DNA of 64,000 bases from an uncultured Eubacteriales bacterium (GCA_910584745.1 CAJUDG010000009.1:62001-126000); one strand, 5' to 3'. Shown: positions 1-9,445, counted from the stretch's first letter. A program made the numbers and translations. Notes: generated by a model from the letters alone, not told the origin.

Positions 1-3000
1 CACCCTTACGCCGGAGGACAGGGAACGCTTGCAGGAAATCCAGAGCATAGACCCCGCCGCCGTTGTTCTGAACGGCTATTATTGCGGCTACTTGGGCGAG
101 GACATGAACCTTGCGGAGCTGACCGCCGGAGTGCGCCGCCACTATGAGAACGGCTACAACAATATCGCTGACTTTATCGAAGCCCACGACAACACACTGT
201 CGCCGGAGCAGATCGAGGAAGCGAGGGAAGCAGCCCACGCCGCAGGACTTCCCTTTTCGGAGAAGCCCTACCGCGACGGGGACTTTGACCCCTACACGTT
301 TGACGGAAGCATGAGCGCGGAGGACTACGATCTTATGCACCGCATGATGAACGAGGAAAGGAGTGACCGAGTGAACGAAGTTTTTTCAATTTTGATTGAC
401 AGCCGCAGCCGCGCCGAAACAGGAGAACCGGGCGGGGTGTGGCTTTCCATGCCAGCGACTACGGAGCAGCTTCACGCCGCTATGCAGAGCGTCGGCATTA
501 CTGCTGACAATCCGCAGGATTTCTTTGTGGGCGGCTTTGCCAATACCGAGGATTGCCCCTTTGAAGTGCCGCTATCCGTTATCCAGAGCGGCAGCGTGGA
601 CGAGCTGAACTATTTAGCCGCCCTGTTGGAAATGCAGCAGGACGAGGACAAGGGCAAGTTTGCGGCGGCGGTGACGCTTGGCGACCACGCCGAGAACGTG
701 AAAGACCTTATCAATCTTGTGCAAAATCTTGATTGCTACTGGATTTATCCCACCGTCCAGACCGAAAAGGATTATGGTTATTACCTGATCGACGAGCTGG
801 ACGAACTGGAATTGCCGGAGGAAGCAAAAAAGTATTTCATGTATGAGGAATACGGGCGCGACGCCGTAGCCCATGACGGCGGGTGTTTCACAGAACAGGG
901 CTATATCTACAACAACAAAAATACGTTCTCCCAGTGGTATAACGGACGGGAAACCGATATACCGGGAGAATACCGCATTATGAGCTATCCCCAGCCCCCG
1001 ACGCGGCCTGACCCGGAAAAAGTTGAAATGGACGCCGCAGCCACAGGACAGGTACAGGCCGTCCAGCCTACGGAACCGCGCCCCGTTGTCCCTATCGTCC
1101 TGATTTCCGAGAAGCCAGCGGAGAAAGTCAAGGAAATCACCGACCGTCTGGAACAGGGCATTGCGGAGCTGTTCCAGAGTGAACGCTACAAGGAATATCT
1201 GCGTGTCATGTCTAAGTTTCACAATTACAGTTTTCGGAACACCCTTTTGATTGCCATGCAAGCCCCTGACGCTTCCCTTGTGGCAGGCTTTAACACATGG
1301 AAAAACACTCATGGGCGCAATGTCAAGCGGGGCGAAAAGGGCATTAAAATCTTTGCGCCGTCCCCCTACAAAATCAAGCGGGAAATGGAGAAGATCGACC
1401 CGCAGACACAGAAGCCCGTTATCGGCAAGGACGGCAAGCCCGTCACCGAGGAAAAGGAAATCACCGTCCCAGCCTACAAGGTGGTGTCGGTCTTTGACGT
1501 GTCCCAGACCGAGGGACGGGAAATCCCCTCTATCGGCGCGGACGAGCTGACGGGGGACGTTGACCGCTACAAGGACTTTTTCGCCGCGCTGGAAAAGACC
1601 TCACCCGTCCCCATCGGCTTTGAGAACATCGAGGGCAGCTCACACGGGTATTACCATCTGGAAGAAAAGCGGATTGCCATTCAAGAGGGAATGAGCGAAT
1701 TGCAGACCCTTAAAACCGCTGTCCATGAGATCGCCCACGCGAAGCTGCACGACATTGATTTGAACGCTCCGAAAGAGGAACAGGGGGACAGGCCAGACCG
1801 CCGCACAAGGGAGGTACAGGCCGAAAGCGTGGCGTACACCGTCTGCCAGCACTACGGGCTTGATACGTCGGACTATTCCTTTGGCTACGTCGCCGGGTGG
1901 AGCAGCGGCAAGGAATTGTCTGAACTGAAATCCTCTCTTGAAACAATCCGCGCCGCTGCCGTTGAGATCATCGACAGCATAGACGCGAACCTTGCGGAGC
2001 TGCAACAGGCGCGGGAAGCGGAACAGGAAGCCGCCCCTGACCTCACCGCCGAGCCGACGGTTACGATTATTTGGAGCGAAAGCGCGGAGCTGCGCGAGGG
2101 TGAAACCATGCCCCTTTCCCGCGCAAATACCCTGTTCGCTTCCCTTGACGAAGCGCAGCTTGCAAGCCCCGGCTACGATAAGACGAAGTTTGCCATTGAC
2201 TGTGTGATGGACGGACAGCCCGAACACTATGAGGGGCGGCAGGACTTTGGCGACGGCGACGGGACTTTGATAGACCACATCGAAAAATACCACGCCTACT
2301 ATGAGAATAACGAGGAATGGGACAATCATTTGCTGCACAACGAGGGCAAGGAAGCCTTGGAAGCGGACAAAGCATATCGGGCCGTCTTGCTCCATGAGTT
2401 TGTCCCCTATCTGAAACTGCATTGCGCCCTTTCCGAGATGGAGCAGGCCGCAGCCGCCGCATTGCAAAGCGGCGAAAGTCTGACGCCCACCGAAACGGAC
2501 TACCACACCGCCGTACAAGCCTATGTTGCCGAGTGCCGGGAAAAGCTCAACGGCGGCGATTATGAATTGCCGCCCGCGCCCCGCCTTGTGGACTTTGACG
2601 CAGAGCTTCAGGCGTACAAGGAACACGTCAAGGAGGAAATCGCGCAGGAAGCCGCCGCAGCGGGAATGACTGTCGAGGAATACGCCGCCAATGGCTATGA
2701 GCCATACACCACGCCGGAGCCGCCGCCGCAGGAGGAAACCCCTGTCTTTGATAAGCTGTCCCCCGAACAGCAGCAGGAGCTATCCGGCGAGGTAAAGGCG
2801 ACGCTGCAAATGATGATCGACGCGGACATACAGGCCAGCGGCGAGGTTACGGCTGACACGCTGGAAGCAATCGCGGCACAGGGCTATTCCTATGAGAACG
2901 GGAACCTTACCAAGCAGCCGCCGCAGGAGGACATAGCGGACGACTTTTCGGACATAGACCCCGCCGCTGTTCGGGAAGCCCTTGCGGAACGCGGGATTGA

Positions 3001-4960
3001 AAATGGACAGGTAGTAAACCCCGAAAAGCTGGAAAGCGACCCGTTTATCCAACAGGTGACGGCTGACGTGGAGCGTTTGGCGCAGGAGCAGACCACAGCG
3101 GAGCCGCAGCCCCCTACGGCAGAGAAGCCGGAAGCGTCCGTTACCTATTACCCTATCAACGAGGATGCCGCCCGTCGTGCAAAGGAAGCTATGAGCTATG
3201 ATAGCTACAAGCCGGGGCGGGCGACAGCCGAATACCGCTCCTATGTGGATAAAGCCGCCGAGGTAGCGGCGCGGCAGAAAAAGCGCGTTGACCCCTCTTT
3301 CCATGCGAAAATTGACGGGCTGCTGGACACCTATGCCCGGAAGCTGGCGGCAAATATGAACAAGGGCTATGAAATTGCGGCGCGTGTTCCCTCTGTTCTG
3401 ATTGCTGGCCCCGCTAACTTCCCTGTAAGGAAAAAACAGAAGCAAAACGCCGCCGATGAAAAGAATATGCAGGAGTTTTCCGAGATACAGGGCTTGCTTT
3501 CCAAAATCCGCAGTACAGGTATGGGCGGTATCAGCGCGGACGACCCTAACGCGATTGCCAAGCTGGAAAGCAAGCTGGCGAAACGGGAAGCCTTGCAGGA
3601 AACCATGAAAGCGGTAAACGCTTATTACCGCAAGCACAAGACCGTTGACGGCTGCCCTCACCTGACGGCGGCGCAGATCGAAGCAATGAAAGATTCCCTG
3701 TCCAGCGATTGGCGGGCGAATCCGAAGCCCTTTGAAACCTACCAGCTCTCCAACAACAACGCGGAAATCCGCAGACTAAAGGAGCGCATTGCCACCCTGA
3801 CCCGGCAAAAGGAAGTCGGCTATGTGGGCTGGGAGTTTGACGGCGGCAAGGTGGAAGCCAACGCCGGGGACAACCGCTTGCAAATCTTCTTTGACGAGAA
3901 GCCCGACGCTGATACCCGCGACAAATTGAAAGAGTACGGCTTTAAGTGGTCGCCCTCTGCGGGGGCATGGCAGCGGCAGCTTACCGACAACGCTATACGC
4001 GCCGCCGACGCGCTGGCCTGTATTGCCCCTCTGACCGGGGAGCGTCCCACCGAGGTACAGAAACGGGCGCGGCAGGAAGCCGCAGCACAGGACGCGCCGA
4101 AAGAGAAAGCAGCCGCGCCGGAGTACATCTACAAGATGGAAGCCAACCCCCACAGTGAAAATAACAATGACCGCTTTTTCCTGCAAGCCTATCTTCCGCA
4201 GGAGGACGGCAAGGCGCAGATCGGGGACGTGCTGTATATCGGCACAGCGGAGAACTGCCGCGAGATCATGGTGCAGCTTGCCGCTGGGGAGCTGACACAG
4301 GGCGAAGTCAAGGAGCTTTACGCAAAGGCACAGGAAGCGGAGCCGGACAAGGACACCTTTTCCATCTATCAGCTAAAGCGCGGGGACGACACGCGGGACT
4401 ACCGCTTTGAACCCTATGACCGCTTACAGGCGGCGGGGCTTACCGTTGACCCGGCAAATTATGACCTCATTTATACCGCGCCCCTTGCGCCGGGTATGTC
4501 GCTGGACGATATTTATACCCGCTTCAACATCGACCACCCCGCAGACTTCAAGGGACACAGCCTTTCCGTTTCGGACGTGATCGTGCTTCATCAGGCCGGA
4601 CAGGACACCGCCCACTATGTAGACAGTTTCGACTATCAGGAGGTGCCGGAGTTTTTACAGCCGGAAAACCACCTAAAGCACATCGAGGACACCGTAGAGC
4701 AGAACGACAACAACTTTGACGGTATCATCAACAACACCCCGCCCACACCCACCGTTGACGAGCTGGAAGCAAAGGTACAGGCTGGGGAACAGATTTCTTT
4801 GCTTGACCTTGCCGACGCTATCAAGGCCGAAAAGGAGCGCGGCGGGGATAAGCCGGAGAAAAAGCCGTCTATCCGGGCGCAGCTCAAAGCGGACAAGGAA
4901 CGGACGGCGCAGAAAAAGACGGCGGCAAAAACGAAGTCGCAGGACTTGGAAAGGAGCTGA
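1..4960 (+). CDS. ICE-encoded giant ArdA/ArdC/YodL/DUF4316 protein (5' end outside window)
   Basis: The frame is open to the left edge, so the N-terminus is missing; about 1650 residues are visible. Counting from the TTG at 29: an ArdA-like antirestriction segment (about 110-315, starting near WLSMPATTEQL), an ArdC N-terminal-like DNA-binding segment (about 375-455), a zinc-peptidase HExxH-type motif (VHEIAHAKLH, about 563-572), a region with GFKWSPSAGAWQRQL (about 1305) typical of large polyvalent proteins, a YodL-like segment (about 1450-1540) and a DUF4316-like lysine-rich tail. Such fusions travel with Tn1549-type conjugative elements and are thought to protect incoming single-stranded DNA or help establishment; that role is family inference. 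It overlaps no neighbour and is followed after 3 nt by the next ICE gene, with which it shares the C-terminal motif SIRAQL.AADK-type tail. Domain boundaries are approximate. Confidence 0.85.
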   Translation, partial: TLTPEDRERLQEIQSIDPAAVVLNGYYCGYLGEDMNLAELTAGVRRHYENGYNNIADFIEAHDNTLSPEQIEEAREAAHAAGLPFSEKPYRDGDFDPYTFDGSMSAEDYDLMHRMMNEERSDRVNEVFSILIDSRSRAETGEPGGVWLSMPATTEQLHAAMQSVGITADNPQDFFVGGFANTEDCPFEVPLSVIQSGSVDELNYLAALLEMQQDEDKGKFAAAVTLGDHAENVKDLINLVQNLDCYWIYPTVQTEKDYGYYLIDELDELELPEEAKKYFMYEEYGRDAVAHDGGCFTEQGYIYNNKNTFSQWYNGRETDIPGEYRIMSYPQPPTRPDPEKVEMDAAATGQVQAVQPTEPRPVVPIVLISEKPAEKVKEITDRLEQGIAELFQSERYKEYLRVMSKFHNYSFRNTLLIAMQAPDASLVAGFNTWKNTHGRNVKRGEKGIKIFAPSPYKIKREMEKIDPQTQKPVIGKDGKPVTEEKEITVPAYKVVSVFDVSQTEGREIPSIGADELTGDVDRYKDFFAALEKTSPVPIGFENIEGSSHGYYHLEEKRIAIQEGMSELQTLKTAVHEIAHAKLHDIDLNAPKEEQGDRPDRRTREVQAESVAYTVCQHYGLDTSDYSFGYVAGWSSGKELSELKSSLETIRAAAVEIIDSIDANLAELQQAREAEQEAAPDLTAEPTVTIIWSESAELREGETMPLSRANTLFASLDEAQLASPGYDKTKFAIDCVMDGQPEHYEGRQDFGDGDGTLIDHIEKYHAYYENNEEWDNHLLHNEGKEALEADKAYRAVLLHEFVPYLKLHCALSEMEQAAAAALQSGESLTPTETDYHTAVQAYVAECREKLNGGDYELPPAPRLVDFDAELQAYKEHVKEEIAQEAAAAGMTVEEYAANGYEPYTTPEPPPQEETPVFDKLSPEQQQELSGEVKATLQMMIDADIQASGEVTADTLEAIAAQGYSYENGNLTKQPPQEDIADDFSDIDPAAVREALAERGIENGQVVNPEKLESDPFIQQVTADVERLAQEQTTAEPQPPTAEKPEASVTYYPINEDAARRAKEAMSYDSYKPGRATAEYRSYVDKAAEVAARQKKRVDPSFHAKIDGLLDTYARKLAANMNKGYEIAARVPSVLIAGPANFPVRKKQKQNAADEKNMQEFSEIQGLLSKIRSTGMGGISADDPNAIAKLESKLAKREALQETMKAVNAYYRKHKTVDGCPHLTAAQIEAMKDSLSSDWRANPKPFETYQLSNNNAEIRRLKERIATLTRQKEVGYVGWEFDGGKVEANAGDNRLQIFFDEKPDADTRDKLKEYGFKWSPSAGAWQRQLTDNAIRAADALACIAPLTGERPTEVQKRARQEAAAQDAPKEKAAAPEYIYKMEANPHSENNNDRFFLQAYLPQEDGKAQIGDVLYIGTAENCREIMVQLAAGELTQGEVKELYAKAQEAEPDKDTFSIYQLKRGDDTRDYRFEPYDRLQAAGLTVDPANYDLIYTAPLAPGMSLDDIYTRFNIDHPADFKGHSLSVSDVIVLHQAGQDTAHYVDSFDYQEVPEFLQPENHLKHIEDTVEQNDNNFDGIINNTPPTPTVDELEAKVQAGEQISLLDLADAIKAEKERGGDKPEKKPSIRAQLKADKERTAQKKTAAKTKSQDLERS

Positions 4961-4963
4961 CCC

Positions 4964-5908
4964 ATGCAGAGATTTGATAATGTGGACGTGCTTGCGGCCC
5001 TCAATACCATTATGAAGCAAAACACAGGCTTTTACCAAAGTGATTTCAAGTATGACAAGGAGATCATTGCAAGGGCGGCGGCAAGCCCTGACGCAGCGGA
5101 CAAAACGCTTCTCTGGCTCTCCCGCCCGTCCGGGACGCATTGCTTCAAGGAGGGCGACGTTTTCCTAAAGGACACAGGGGCGCACAATACCTGGCGTTTC
5201 CACAAGGAGCAGACCCGCGACAGGGTGCTTGCCTATGCCGTCGAGATTACAGGCGTGGAGGACGGGAAAATCCGGGGCAATCTGTGTGAGCTGGACTATG
5301 CGCAGCACTACCAGCGCGTCAAGGAACAGAGTATTCCCGCCGATATGGTGCGCCTGACCTACGCTTATGGGGAAAAAGAGCAGCCTGTAAAGGATTTCTT
5401 TGACAGCTCTCCCGACCCTCGGCTTGGCAAATATCAGGGCTACGAAATACTGCCCAATGACCCCGAAGCACTCCGGGACGTGCTGCAAGCAGAAAAACGC
5501 AGCCGGGACGACCTGACGCCGGGGGATTTCAAGGCGCACGTCGCCGCGCTCCATGACAGGCTGATTGAGAACGAAGCGCGGCGTATTGTGGAGCGCATGA
5601 AAGGGTTGGACAATCCCAACAGCCCCAATAAGACGCATTTCATGGTGGAGCTGTCCCCGGCGTTCATGCAACTTGCGAACACAAAGGACACCGACCGTCT
5701 TTTCTCCATGCTGCCCTACAAAACCCTTTCCTTTTCCAAAATCAAGGACAGACATGGCACCTATGCCCTGATCGGCAAGGACGAAAGCCGCGACAAGGAG
5801 ATACGCAAGCCCCGACGCTCTATCCGGGCGCAGCTTGCCGCAGACAAGAAAACAGCCGCCCCGAAAAAGGCGGCAGCAAAATCTAAACGTCACGAAATGG
5901 AGGTATGA
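4964..5908 (+). CDS. ICE accessory protein of unknown function
   Basis: A 314-aa cytoplasmic protein starting at ATG 4964, with the Shine-Dalgarno AAGGAG lying inside the end of the preceding gene. No catalytic motif is recognised. The C-terminus carries a basic, Ala/Lys-rich tail beginning RRSIRAQLAADKK, nearly the same as the tail of the giant protein immediately upstream (SIRAQLKADKE). This suggests a shared targeting or nucleic-acid-binding tail or common ancestry. Tight spacing and overlap with the next gene indicate one ICE operon. The gene is recognisable as a standard passenger of Tn1549-like elements, but its function is not known to me. Confidence 0.75.
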   Translation: MQRFDNVDVLAALNTIMKQNTGFYQSDFKYDKEIIARAAASPDAADKTLLWLSRPSGTHCFKEGDVFLKDTGAHNTWRFHKEQTRDRVLAYAVEITGVEDGKIRGNLCELDYAQHYQRVKEQSIPADMVRLTYAYGEKEQPVKDFFDSSPDPRLGKYQGYEILPNDPEALRDVLQAEKRSRDDLTPGDFKAHVAALHDRLIENEARRIVERMKGLDNPNSPNKTHFMVELSPAFMQLANTKDTDRLFSMLPYKTLSFSKIKDRHGTYALIGKDESRDKEIRKPRRSIRAQLAADKKTAAPKKAAAKSKRHEMEV

Positions 5909-5910
5909 GC

Positions 5911-6117
5911 ATGATTCGATTGACCGTTGAGGAAGAAAACCTTTTGAGCATTTACAACACAGGCAGTAAGCGGGAGCTGATCGAGAACGTCAACGCCGCG
6001 CTGCCGTTCATGGACGGAGATATACGGGAGCTGGCGGTACGCGCCTTGCAAAAGATCGACGCCCTGACCGAAGCGGAGTACGCAGAGCTGGCTATTTCTG
6101 CCGCAGAGGACGAATGA
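5911..6117 (+). CDS. Transposon-transfer assisting protein (TTRAP family)
   Basis: A 68-aa acidic protein whose N-terminus, MIRLTVEEENLLSIYNT, matches the small TTRAP family found in conjugative transposons. The start at 5911 is preferred over ATG 5905 because the GGAGG at 5898-5903 gives normal spacing only to the second ATG. It overlaps the end of the previous gene and its own end overlaps the next start (ATGA-type coupling), so it is translated as part of the ICE operon. The name reflects association with transfer regions; no biochemical role can be read from the sequence. Confidence 0.75.
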   Translation: MIRLTVEEENLLSIYNTGSKRELIENVNAALPFMDGDIRELAVRALQKIDALTEAEYAELAISAAEDE

Positions 6118-6479
6118 ACGGGCTGAAACGGCTGACGCCGAAGCAGAGCCGGAAAGTCAATGCCCTTGTGAAAAAATCCTGCTGCAACTACGAAAACGGG
6201 AATTGCCTGTTGTTGGACGACGGGGAAACGTGCGTCTGTCCGCAGCTTATTTCCTATTCGCTGCTGTGCAAGTGGTTTCGCGCCGCCGTCCTGCCGGACG
6301 ATAAGGAATTGCAAGCTGAGCTTTACCAGCGGGAGAACTTGCGCCGCTGTGCCGTCTGCGGCGCGGCCTTTGCGTCCAGCTCTAACAGCGTCAAATACTG
6401 CCCCGATTGCCGGAAGCGTATCACCCGAAAGCAAGCCGCCGAGCGCATGAGGAAACGACGCGCCCATGTTACGCGGTAG
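6114..6479 (+). CDS. Cysteine-rich VLP-type ICE protein
   Basis: A 121-aa protein starting with an ATG that overlaps the upstream stop. It contains two cysteine clusters: an N-terminal CC...C...C.C set (residues about 22-42) and a C-terminal CAVCGAAF...YCPDC ribbon (about 79-102) that should bind zinc, followed by a basic tail. This matches the Cys-rich VLP proteins carried by Tn1549-like ICEs. It is the last gene of the rightward operon; a strong hairpin terminator follows at 6609-6655. Function is inferred only as nucleic-acid binding. Confidence 0.75.
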   Translation: MNGLKRLTPKQSRKVNALVKKSCCNYENGNCLLLDDGETCVCPQLISYSLLCKWFRAAVLPDDKELQAELYQRENLRRCAVCGAAFASSSNSVKYCPDCRKRITRKQAAERMRKRRAHVTR

Positions 6480-6608
6480 GAGCGAAATAAGCCCCATTTT
6501 ATAGGGCTTTCCGGGCGTGTTTTTTAGGAAGCAAGGGAATTATATTCAAGCCCTCAAAAACGGGCTTCTACTGCGTAACACACACGAAAAGCTGCACCCA
6601 CAACAAAG

Positions 6609-6655
6609 GCGGGGCGCGGTGGCCATACTTGGCTGCCGCGCCCCGCCTTTTCTTT
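6609..6655 (+). terminator. Strong GC-rich hairpin terminator after the ICE operon
   Basis: A stem starting GGCGGGGCGCGG pairs with CCGCGCCCCGCC around a short loop and is followed by TTTTCTTTTTT. It closes the rightward ICE operon ending at 6479. Confidence 0.8.
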
Positions 6656-6685
6656 TTTCACAAGAGAGCTGCGCCCTCTTGTGGC

Positions 6686-6734
6686 ACTTGCGGAAAAGGT
6701 ACACCCGCTGCGCGTCTGTACCTTTTCCGCAAGT
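6686..6734. repeat. Perfect 18-bp inverted repeat in ICE intergenic region
   Basis: ACTTGCGGAAAAGGTACA at 6686-6703 is repeated as its exact reverse complement at 6717-6734, with a 13-nt loop. It lies between the convergent ICE operons ending at 6479 and 6764. No T-tract follows closely on either side, so it is either a processed RNA hairpin or a protein/relaxase binding site rather than a plain terminator. The rest of the 6480-6763 gap shows no convincing gene. Confidence 0.7.
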
Positions 6735-6763
6735 CGGTATTTCCTTTGCTGCCAGAACTGCGT

Positions 6764-6997
6764 CTATTCGCCCTCAATGGGGAATTGCGGGATTGCTTCA
6801 AGTAACTTTAGAATAAGCTGCTGCCGCATATCTTCATCGACAACGGCCTTGGTACTCCCGTCCGGCTGACGTTTCTTCACCGTCGCAAGGCGGTTGATCT
6901 CGTCGTCGTAACAGGAAAGCACCTTTTCCAAAGCCCACGCTTCCCCGGCGACGGCGGCGCGTATCGTTTCAATATCCGGCGTGTTCTGCGTTCCCAT
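6764..6997 (-). CDS. Small helix-turn-helix protein of conjugative elements
   Basis: A 77-aa protein. ATG at 6997 (MGTQNTPDIETI) is chosen because a GGGGGC purine run precedes it and the longer reading frame upstream lacks a ribosome site. It resembles the small HTH 'transposon sigma-like' regulators (HTH_16 type) of ICEs, with the pattern AVAGEAWALEKVLSCYDDEINRLA followed by an acidic C-terminus ending PQFPIEGE. A paralogous protein of similar layout is encoded at 13411-13662. It sits downstream of the relaxase gene on the same strand, separated by 74 nt. Likely role: regulation of ICE genes. Confidence 0.65.
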   Translation of the reverse strand: MGTQNTPDIETIRAAVAGEAWALEKVLSCYDDEINRLATVKKRQPDGSTKAVVDEDMRQQLILKLLEAIPQFPIEGE

Positions 6998-7071
6998 ACC
7001 AAAGCCCCCGTATGTGTTGATAGTCCTATTGTACCACGCCTTTCCCGTACTATCTACTGGCAAAAGGGATA

Positions 7072-8424
7072 TTATTCACGCTCTGTCTGCCGCTCCTTTT
7101 CCGGCTGGCGTTCCTGCTGCAAAATACTGTCAATATTCTGCTTGATAACATCGTACTCCCTGACCTGTTTTTTCAGCTTGCCATAGTCGGTGTAAAGAGC
7201 TTCTTTCTGGCTTTGGAGGTTTTCATACTCTGCTTGGAGGGCGGCGACGCTGGGGAGCTTTCTGCCGATCTGCGCGGCCTGTAACGCTCTTGCCGCTGCT
7301 TCATGGAGAATAATGCCGCGCTCATGGCCTGCCTTGAATTGCGCCTTGTCCTTGGCCTTGCGGTACGCTTCATAGAGGGGCTTTGTCTTTTGGTAGGTGG
7401 TGACGTTCTTAATCAGCACCGCCATATCCGCAAGCCGCTTTTCCACGTCCTTTAGGCTGTCTGCGGCCTGTTCGCTGGCGGCTGTCACTTCCTCTATCCG
7501 GCTGACTAAATCCGCGTACTGTTCAATCTTGTGTTCTGTCAAGAAGTTCATCGTCTTTGCGGCCTGTTTCAGATTATGGATTTTCGCCCATTGCTCATAG
7601 CCCCGGCTCTGCTGCGCCTTGATACTGTTTTCAATGTCGATAAGCAGACTGACGCCGCCCCGCTGCTGCTTGGGAGTTTTGGCGGCGCGGGTGCGCTTTC
7701 CGGCTATCCGTTCCCGTATGGCTTCCTCTGTGTAATCTGCGCCGAGGGTTTTTAGGCGGGTGAAACGCTCCTGCCCCGGTGCGCGACAAGATATGTATTT
7801 CCCCGGCTTGATTTCATACCCCGCCGCCTGTAACCGCTGCAACAATTCTTCAAAGCTGGACACTTGGGGGATAAGCGCGTCAACGGCAATTTTTAGCTTG
7901 CCTTTCCAGCTCGTCCCCGTTTTCTCTGCCTGATATTCCGCATAGCTTTTGCCTTTGCTGCCCTTGCTGGGGACGACAACGGACAGACCCTTTTCTCGGC
8001 ACAGCTTATCGCTTATGTTCCGTATGCCGTAATACGTCCGCTTGTTGGAAACGTACTTGTGGTGGTCTACGAAATTGACAGCGCAGAAAATGATATGGTT
8101 ATGGACGTGGCCTTTGTCAATGTGCGTCGTCAATACATATTCGTGCTGGCCTTTGGTAACTGCGTCGGCAAGCTGCCGCCCGATCTCATGGGCGGTCTGC
8201 GCGTCCGTTTCCCCCGGCTCAAAGGACTGTATCAGGTGAAAGGCTAAATTGTTGCCCTTTTGGATTGCTTGCGACAGGGTAAAGCCAAACTCTATATCTG
8301 CCGTTTCATAGGAGCAGCCGAAAGAGGACACCAGCATTTTCCCGTCCGTCTTGTCCGGGTTTTCGATGTAGTCAAGGGCTTTACTTAGAGTACTTTTAAT
8401 AGGCTTAATCTTTGTAACCGCCAT
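7072..8424 (-). CDS. Relaxase / mobilization nuclease (MobA/VirD2-like)
   Basis: A 450-aa relaxase that would nick oriT and lead the transferred strand. The N-terminal 200 residues form the nuclease domain: KALDYIENPDKT near residue 15, the tyrosine-containing N-terminus, and the metal-binding three-histidine motif HIDKGHVHNHI at about residues 101-111. The C-terminal half is long, charged and coiled-coil-like, rich in Lys, Glu and Gln, as in Tn1549 Orf16-type relaxases. It overlaps the 3' end of the mobC-like gene by 40 nt, indicating translational coupling. It ends at the ICE intergenic inverted repeat region. Confidence 0.88.
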   Translation of the reverse strand: MAVTKIKPIKSTLSKALDYIENPDKTDGKMLVSSFGCSYETADIEFGFTLSQAIQKGNNLAFHLIQSFEPGETDAQTAHEIGRQLADAVTKGQHEYVLTTHIDKGHVHNHIIFCAVNFVDHHKYVSNKRTYYGIRNISDKLCREKGLSVVVPSKGSKGKSYAEYQAEKTGTSWKGKLKIAVDALIPQVSSFEELLQRLQAAGYEIKPGKYISCRAPGQERFTRLKTLGADYTEEAIRERIAGKRTRAAKTPKQQRGGVSLLIDIENSIKAQQSRGYEQWAKIHNLKQAAKTMNFLTEHKIEQYADLVSRIEEVTAASEQAADSLKDVEKRLADMAVLIKNVTTYQKTKPLYEAYRKAKDKAQFKAGHERGIILHEAAARALQAAQIGRKLPSVAALQAEYENLQSQKEALYTDYGKLKKQVREYDVIKQNIDSILQQERQPEKERQTERE

Positions 8425-8714
8425 ATTTCATCTAACGCCCCCTTTATCTCGTCTATGTCCTCGCGGTACACGCTGCCTGTACTGTTCACCCGCCGCGCTA
8501 TCTGATTGATATTCACCCCGATTTTCTGTATCTCCGCTGTCATGGCCTTTATGTCGCTGTGATCGACTTGCACGATATAGCCGTCAATGGCAATCTTCCG
8601 CAGATATGCCGCCATGTTGTTTGTTGGTATGAGCTTCATTTTTTCAAGAATCAAATCCCGTTCCGCTTCCGTCACGCGAAACTTGACTTGCACCGTCCTT
8701 TTCCGTCCGTCCAT
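8385..8714 (-). CDS. MobC-like relaxosome accessory protein
   Basis: A 109-aa protein starting at ATG 8714 (MDGRKRTVQVKFRVTEAE), selected because AAAGGAG lies about 10 nt upstream. The N-terminal ribbon-helix-helix-like segment and the later NQIARRVNSTGSVYREDI motif are typical of MobC/plasmid mobilization relaxosome proteins that help the relaxase load at oriT. It overlaps the relaxase gene. The element's oriT is expected just upstream (8778-8950). Confidence 0.82.
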   Translation of the reverse strand: MDGRKRTVQVKFRVTEAERDLILEKMKLIPTNNMAAYLRKIAIDGYIVQVDHSDIKAMTAEIQKIGVNINQIARRVNSTGSVYREDIDEIKGALDEIWRLQRLSLLKVL

Positions 8715-8777
8715 GCGCTGCCGCTCCTTTCCGTTCTCATAGAGGGTTTGGGACATTTCCCAACAAGCAATTTTCAA

Positions 8778-8950
8778 CCGACGCGCCGCAGCGCGGGAGG
8801 GCGAAAATACGGAAGTGGGTACCCGCTTCCTATGCTTGCTACGAAACTTTTTCCTTAATTCCTACTACAACGGAAAGCCCCCGTTTGCCAAAGTACAGCA
8901 AAGAAAAACGCTGCGGCCTGTGTAGGCTGCAACGCTTTTCAAAACCTTGT
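8778..8950. other. Candidate oriT region upstream of mobC-relaxase
   Basis: This non-coding stretch lies between the XRE regulator and mobC. It has a near-palindrome GGAAGTGGGTACCCGCTTCC (8811-8830), followed by CTATGCTTGCT, a layout of inverted repeat plus nick-like sequence usual for MOBP-type origins. The relaxosome genes pointing away from it support the assignment. No nick site can be proven from sequence. Confidence 0.4.
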
Positions 8951-9304
8951 TTAGATTTTCTTTTCAAGTTCTACGATTTCATTTGCCGTTGCCGTAACTA
9001 TCCGTATTCCCTGTTCACTCATACCGTCCAGTAGCGCGTCGAGCTGCCGCCTTTGCGTTGGCTTTTCGGCTATCATGTCCGGGAAAAAGAATTGGTCTAC
9101 CGATATATGGTAACGGGTGACAAGCTCATAAAAGATTTGAAAACTGGGCTGCTGTCCTTTGTTTTCAATGTTTGCAAGGTAACGTGGGGAAATAAACATA
9201 TCATCGCTTACTTTTTTGCGGCTCTCTCCACGCCCCTTTCGTGCAGCCTTTATCGCTTGCCCGAAAGATATAAAGTCATATTTAGGTACTGGTCTTTTAG
9301 CCAT
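8951..9304 (-). CDS. XRE-family transcriptional regulator
   Basis: A 117-aa protein starting at ATG 9304; the AGGGTGA upstream gives correct spacing to this start rather than to ATG 9310. Residues about 10-65 form a lambda-repressor-like helix-turn-helix (FGQAIKAARKGRGESRKKVSDDMFISPRYLANIENK in outline). The C-terminal part is a helical tail. It lies alone between the MerR gene and the mobC-relaxase pair, on the same strand, and probably controls ICE transfer genes as in related elements. Confidence 0.8.
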   Translation of the reverse strand: MAKRPVPKYDFISFGQAIKAARKGRGESRKKVSDDMFISPRYLANIENKGQQPSFQIFYELVTRYHISVDQFFFPDMIAEKPTQRRQLDALLDGMSEQGIRIVTATANEIVELEKKI

Positions 9305-9445
9305 AATCATTCACCCTATTACATTTTACTGTTCCCCTTTCTCTTTGGATATGTCTACACAGTTCACTGCATTGACTTAAATACAACCGCTTATTTACAA
9401 AATAAAGCGGAGGCTCATTTTTGTCCTCCGCTTCACTAACAATAT

